In this document: positions 60,331 through 64,000 of the stretch, piece by piece
Layout: each line of letters starts with the position of its first letter
Position numbering within the stretch: position 1 is the first letter of the stretch
Origin: Streptomyces sp. ADI95-17
GTDB lineage: Bacteria > Actinomycetota > Actinomycetes > Streptomycetales > Streptomycetaceae
DNA: 64,000 nucleotides
Assembly (NCBI RefSeq): GCF_003846175.1
Contig: NZ_ML123056.1
Coordinates: forward strand, 1-64,000
Reading direction: 5' to 3'
The notes under the pieces: generated by a model
Told to the model about the DNA's origin: nothing
The model's input: only the letters and a program-made list of their open reading frames with translations
Databases searched by the model: none
Program-made: the position numbers and the translations under genes

Positions 60331-60402
60331 CGACACGGGTCGCGGCGTGAGTCGCGGTACGGGTTGCGGCATGGGTTACGGCATGAGTTGCGAAATGTCA
60401 TG
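60331..60402 (+). repeat. 12-bp tandem array upstream of the PKS operon
   Basis: Six units in register: CGACACGGGTCG, CGGCGTGAGTCG, CGGTACGGGTTG, CGGCATGGGTTA, CGGCATGAGTTG, CGAAATGTCATG. The array ends 30 bases before the cyclase start, in promoter position. The 12-bp spacing differs from the 11-bp spacing of known SARP sites. Confidence 0.7.
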
Positions 60403-60431
60403 CACATTACATAAATGAGGAGTGGGAACGC

Positions 60432-60761
60432 ATGCACAGCACCTTGATCGTCGCGAGACTGGAACCAGGCGCGAGCACGGATGTGGCCCGGCTGTTCGCC
60501 GACTTCGACGCCACCGATATGCCGCACCGGATGGGCACACGGCGGCGCCAGCTCTTCTCCTACCAAGGCCTGTACTTCCACCTCCAGGACTTCGACGAGG
60601 ACAACGGCGGCGCGCTGATCGACGCGGCCAGGAGCGACCCCAGGTTCATCGGCATCAGCAACGACCTGAAGCCGTTCATCGAGGCGTACGACCCCGCGAC
60701 CTGGCGCTCCCCGGCCGACGCGATGGCGTCCCGCTTCTACTCCTGGGAGGCGTCCGCGTGA
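60432..60761 (+). CDS. TcmI-family polyketide cyclase
   Basis: 109 residues. MHSTLIVARLEPGASTDVAR opens a ferredoxin-like fold, with HRMGTRRRQLFSYQGLYFHL as the family signature. TcmI-type cyclases close late rings of tetracenomycin and pentangular polyketides. ATG follows GAGGAGTGGG. The KS-alpha gene overlaps as GTGA, so it is the first gene of the PKS operon. Confidence 0.9.
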   Translation: MHSTLIVARLEPGASTDVARLFADFDATDMPHRMGTRRRQLFSYQGLYFHLQDFDEDNGGALIDAARSDPRFIGISNDLKPFIEAYDPATWRSPADAMASRFYSWEASA

Positions 60762-62029
60762 GTGCCCGCCGCGTCGTCATCACCGGCCTGGAAGTCCTCG
60801 CCCCCGGTGGCGTCGGTGCCAAGAACTTCTGGAACCTGCTGAGCGAGGGCCGTACGGCGACCCGTGGCATCACCTTCTTCGACCCCACGCCGTTCCGCTC
60901 GCGCGTCGCCGCCGAGATCGACTTCGACCCGTACGAGCACGGCCTGACCCCGCAGGAGATCCGCCGGATGGACCGCGCCGCCCAGTTCGCCGTGGTCGCG
61001 GCGCGCGGTGCGGTCGCCGACAGCGGTGTCGAGTTCGGCGATCTCGACCCGTACCGGACCGGCGTCACCGTCGGCAGCGCGGTGGGCGCCACGATGGGCC
61101 TCGACGAGGAGTACCGCGTCGTCAGCGACGGCGGCCGACTCGACCTGGTCGACCATCGCTACGCGGCGCCGCACCTCTACAACCATCTCGTACCCAGTTC
61201 CTTCGCCGCCGAGGTCGCCTGGGCGGTCGGTGCCGAAGGCCCCAGCACCGTGATCTCCACCGGCTGCACCTCCGGAATCGACTCGGTCGGCTACGCGGCC
61301 GAACTGATCCGCGAGGGCTCGGCCGACGTCATGGTCGCCGGGTCGTCGGACGCACCGATCTCCCCGATCACCATGGCCTGCTTCGACGCCATCAAGGCCA
61401 CCACACCACGCCACGACGACCCGGCCCAGGCCTCACGCCCCTTCGACGGAACGCGCAACGGGTTCGTGCTGGGCGAGGGCGCAGCGGTGTTCGTCCTGGA
61501 AGAACTGGACAGCGCCCGCAGGCGCGGGGCGCACATCTACGCCGAGATCGCCGGATACGCGACCCGTTCCAACGCCTACCACATGACCGGACTGCGCCCG
61601 GACGGCGCGGAGATGGCCGAGGCCATCCGGGTCGCCCTCGACGAGGCGCGGCTGCCCGGCGAGGCCATCGACTACATCAACGCGCACGGTTCGGGCACCA
61701 AACAGAACGACCGTCACGAGACCGCCGCGTTCAAGCGGAGCCTGGGCGCGCACGCCTACCGGACGCCGGTCAGCTCGATCAAGTCCATGGTGGGCCACTC
61801 CCTGGGCGCCATCGGCTCCATCGAGATCGCCGCCTCGGTGCTGGCCATGGAGTACGACGTGGTGCCTCCGACGGCCAACCTCCACACGCCCGACCCCGAG
61901 TGCGATCTCGACTACGTGCCGCTCGACGCACGCGACCAGCTGACGGACGTGGTGCTCACCGTGGGCAGTGGTTTCGGCGGATTCCAGAGCGCGATGGTGC
62001 TGGCAGGCCCGGAAAGGAGGCTGGCGTGA
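60758..62029 (+). CDS. Type II PKS ketosynthase KS-alpha
   Basis: 423 residues. The catalytic Cys is in VISTGCTSGIDSVGYAAELI; the active-site His residues are in INAHGSGTKQNDRHE and SMVGHSLGAIGSIEI. It extends the polyketide chain with the chain length factor. GTG start overlapping the cyclase stop; the KS-beta gene overlaps its own stop in the same way. Confidence 0.95.
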   Translation: MSARRVVITGLEVLAPGGVGAKNFWNLLSEGRTATRGITFFDPTPFRSRVAAEIDFDPYEHGLTPQEIRRMDRAAQFAVVAARGAVADSGVEFGDLDPYRTGVTVGSAVGATMGLDEEYRVVSDGGRLDLVDHRYAAPHLYNHLVPSSFAAEVAWAVGAEGPSTVISTGCTSGIDSVGYAAELIREGSADVMVAGSSDAPISPITMACFDAIKATTPRHDDPAQASRPFDGTRNGFVLGEGAAVFVLEELDSARRRGAHIYAEIAGYATRSNAYHMTGLRPDGAEMAEAIRVALDEARLPGEAIDYINAHGSGTKQNDRHETAAFKRSLGAHAYRTPVSSIKSMVGHSLGAIGSIEIAASVLAMEYDVVPPTANLHTPDPECDLDYVPLDARDQLTDVVLTVGSGFGGFQSAMVLAGPERRLA

Positions 62030-63264
62030 GCACGCGTACCTCCGTCGTGGTGACCGGGCTGGGCGTCGCTTCCCCGAACGGGCTCGGGGCGCGGGACCAC
62101 TGGGAAGCCACCCGTGGCGGCGCGAGCGGCATCGGCCGGCTCACCCGCTTCGACCCGTCGGGCTATCCGGCCAAGCTGGCCGGTGAGATATCCGGGTTCA
62201 ACGCCGAGGAGCATCTGCCGAGCCGGCTCATCCCGCAGACCGACCGAATGACCAGGATCGCCCTCGCCGCAGCCGACTGGGCACTCGCCGACGCGGGCGT
62301 ACGCCCCGACGAGCTCGCCGGGTTCGACATGGGTGTCGTCACGGCCAGCGCGTCCGGCGGCTTCGAGTTCGGTCAGAACGAACTGCGCAATCTGTGGAGC
62401 CAGGGCAGCCAGTACGTCTCCGCGTACCAGTCGTTCGCCTGGTTCTACGCCGTCAACAGCGGCCAGATCTCCATCCGTAACGGCATGAAGGGACCCAGCG
62501 GGGTGATCGTCAGCGATCAGGCGGGCGGGCTCGACGCGGTCGCCCAGGCCCGTCGGCAGATCCGCAAGGGCTCCCGGCTGATCGTCTCGGGAGGCGTCGA
62601 CGCCTCCCTGTGCCCGTGGGGCTGGGTCGCACAGCTGGCGAGCGGACGCCTCAGCACCAGCGAGGAACCGGGCCGCGCCTACCTCCCCTTCGACCGTGAC
62701 GCCCAGGGCCATGTGCCGGGCGAAGGCGGCGCGATCCTGATCCTGGAGGACGCCGAAGCGGCCGGGGAACGAGGCGCGCGCAGTTACGGAGAGGTCGCCG
62801 GTTACGGTGCCACCTTCGACCCGAGACCCGGCAGCGGGCGCCCGCCGGCACTGCGCAAGGCCGTCGAACTGGCCCTGGCCGACGCGGCGGTGGACCCGTC
62901 CGACATCGACGTCGTGTTCGCCGACGCGGCCGCCGACCCGGAGCTGGACCGCGCCGAGGCCGACGCCCTCGTCGCGGTGTTCGGGCCGCGTGGCGTCCCG
63001 GTCAGTGTGCCCAAGACGATGACCGGCAGGCTCTACTCGGGCGCCGCACCGCTCGACCTGGCGACCGCGCTGCTCGCTCTGCGCGACGGTGTGATTCCCG
63101 CAGCGGTCAACGTCCGGCTCTCACCCGATTACGACCTCGACCTCGTGGTGGAACGGTCGCGCAACGCCGTGCTGCGTACCGCGCTGGTACTGGCCCGCGG
63201 TCACGGAGGCTTCAACTCCGCCGTCGTACTGCGCGCCCCCGCGTCGTCCGGCCCCCGCCACTGA
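62026..63264 (+). CDS. Type II PKS chain length factor KS-beta
   Basis: 412 residues. The ketosynthase fold lacks the catalytic Cys; the site reads VIVSDQAGGLDAVAQA with Gln instead, the hallmark of a chain length factor that decarboxylates malonyl-ACP. It forms a heterodimer with KS-alpha and sets chain length. GTG start overlapping the KS-alpha stop as GTGA. Confidence 0.95.
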   Translation: MSTRTSVVVTGLGVASPNGLGARDHWEATRGGASGIGRLTRFDPSGYPAKLAGEISGFNAEEHLPSRLIPQTDRMTRIALAAADWALADAGVRPDELAGFDMGVVTASASGGFEFGQNELRNLWSQGSQYVSAYQSFAWFYAVNSGQISIRNGMKGPSGVIVSDQAGGLDAVAQARRQIRKGSRLIVSGGVDASLCPWGWVAQLASGRLSTSEEPGRAYLPFDRDAQGHVPGEGGAILILEDAEAAGERGARSYGEVAGYGATFDPRPGSGRPPALRKAVELALADAAVDPSDIDVVFADAAADPELDRAEADALVAVFGPRGVPVSVPKTMTGRLYSGAAPLDLATALLALRDGVIPAAVNVRLSPDYDLDLVVERSRNAVLRTALVLARGHGGFNSAVVLRAPASSGPRH

Positions 63265-63288
63265 TCACCCCACCGGAAGGACTTTCCC

Positions 63289-63558
63289 TTGTCTGCCGAG
63301 CTTTTCACCCTCGCCGACCTCAAGCAGATCCTCCTGGAGGCCGCAGGCGTCGAGGAGGGCATCGATTTCGACGGAGACGTGCTGGACACCGAGTTCGAAG
63401 CACTCGGCTACGAGTCGCTGGCCCTGCTGGAGACCGGTGGACGCATCGAGCGTGCGTACGGCATCGACCTCGACGACGACGTGCTGACCAACGCCGTCAC
63501 ACCGCGCGCCCTCATCGGCATCGTCAACGAACTGCTGACCGTCTCCCGAACCGCCTGA
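63289..63558 (+). CDS. Acyl carrier protein of the type II PKS
   Basis: 89 residues. The phosphopantetheine serine is Ser43 in FEALGYESLALLETGGR. TTG start with GGAAGGAC upstream; no ATG or GTG lies before the first helix. It completes the minimal PKS (KS-alpha, KS-beta, ACP). Confidence 0.95.
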   Translation: MSAELFTLADLKQILLEAAGVEEGIDFDGDVLDTEFEALGYESLALLETGGRIERAYGIDLDDDVLTNAVTPRALIGIVNELLTVSRTA

Positions 63559-63568
63559 GAGGACCACC

Positions 63569-64000
63569 ATGACCGAAACCACCACGGCCGGGGCCGGCCG
63601 CGTCGCTCTTGTCACCGGGGCCACCAGCGGAATCGGCCTGGCCGTCGCCCGGCTGCTCGGCTCCCAGGGGCACCGTGTGTTCATCGGAGCCCGCGACGCG
63701 CAGAACGTCGAAGCCACCGTCAAGGAACTCACCTCCGAGGGGCTCGATGTGTCCGGCTCGGTCGTCGACGTCCGGGACGCCGGAGCGGTACGGGCATTCG
63801 TCCGCGCCGCCGTCGACCGGTTCGGCGCGATCGACGTACTCGTCAACAACGCGGGCCGTTCGGGCGGCGGCGTCACCGCCGAGATCCCCGACGAGCTGTG
63901 GGAGGACGTCATCGAGACCAACCTCACCAGCGTGTTCCGGCTCACCCGCGAAGTCCTCACCTCCGGCGGCCTGCGCGAAAAGGACCGGGGCCGCATCATC
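63569..64000 (+). CDS. Polyketide ketoreductase (ActIII-like), cut by window end
   Basis: The first 144 residues of an SDR. VALVTGATSGIGLAVARLLG is the NADPH loop and VLVNNAGRSGGGVTAEIPDE matches ActIII-type C-9 ketoreductases (NNAGRSGGG). Presence of a ketoreductase argues against a spore-pigment (whiE) cluster. The catalytic Ser-Tyr-Lys lies beyond the window. Confidence 0.9.
   Translation, partial: MTETTTAGAGRVALVTGATSGIGLAVARLLGSQGHRVFIGARDAQNVEATVKELTSEGLDVSGSVVDVRDAGAVRAFVRAAVDRFGAIDVLVNNAGRSGGGVTAEIPDELWEDVIETNLTSVFRLTREVLTSGGLREKDRGRII

Noticed and set aside
60758..63264. KS-alpha/KS-beta as a spore-pigment (whiE-type) cluster
   Set aside because: A ketoreductase follows the ACP, and whiE-type clusters lack one.
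1..64000. tRNA, rRNA or riboswitch genes
   Set aside because: No cloverleaf, rRNA core or known riboswitch core was recognised by eye; a covariance-model search would be needed to exclude them.

Overview
The window reads as Streptomyces or a close actinomycete. G+C is very high throughout, GTG starts and stop/start overlaps of the ATGA or GTGA type are common, and the gene content includes an AfsA-type gamma-butyrolactone system, a Tap/Tpg-like telomere gene pair, TAT-dependent secreted enzymes and a type II polyketide synthase. A linear plasmid or a chromosome arm carrying a captured replicon both fit. No integrase, tRNA gene, rRNA gene, CRISPR array or attachment site was recognised.

Layout. 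0.2-9.8 kb holds a lipid phosphatase/kinase fusion, DinB, DUF3995, YrhB-like and DUF1062 proteins, an IS5-family element, remnants of a protein kinase and of an ISL3 transposase, and two secreted alpha/beta hydrolases. 9.9-18.5 kb is a compact replicon: two leftward winged-helix (RepL-like) genes, a repeat-rich control region, parA-parB, an iteron region, and an overlapping primase-polymerase / SF3 helicase / small protein operon. Its outstanding feature is a set of six parS-like palindromes inside parB, five of them at an exact 39-bp period, which force the protein repeat LSRRDS. A seventh copy lies at the centre of a 43-bp palindrome in front of parA.

18.6-24 kb is a gamma-butyrolactone island: FAD monooxygenase, ScbR-like receptor, NmrA-like reductase, AfsA-family synthase and a second receptor homologue, with four ARE-like operators. 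24.5-33.5 kb has an ABC transporter chimera created by deletion, a CGNR zinc-finger protein, two tandem ABC-F proteins (the upstream one with a leader ORF), a frameshifted hydrolase and a proline iminopeptidase that share an operator-like palindrome. 33.5-38.8 kb carries regulators and oxidoreductases. 38.9-41.5 kb encodes a divergent Tap-like polymerase and a Tpg-like HTH protein, which suggests a linear replicon end system. 41.6-54.4 kb is mixed: methyltransferases, a lipoprotein, an ABC transporter facing a two-component system, a CPT-like kinase, an amidohydrolase, GntR and GlxA regulators, and an isochorismatase. 54.4-64 kb leads into a type II PKS cluster: redox enzymes, TcmI-like cyclase, KS-alpha, KS-beta, ACP and a ketoreductase cut by the window end.

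A second theme is short tandem arrays (units of 6-15 bp). Many sit between genes at gene ends or just before starts, and others lie in frame at protein termini or linkers. Functional assignments rest on motifs read by eye and on recalled family features; no database search was run.
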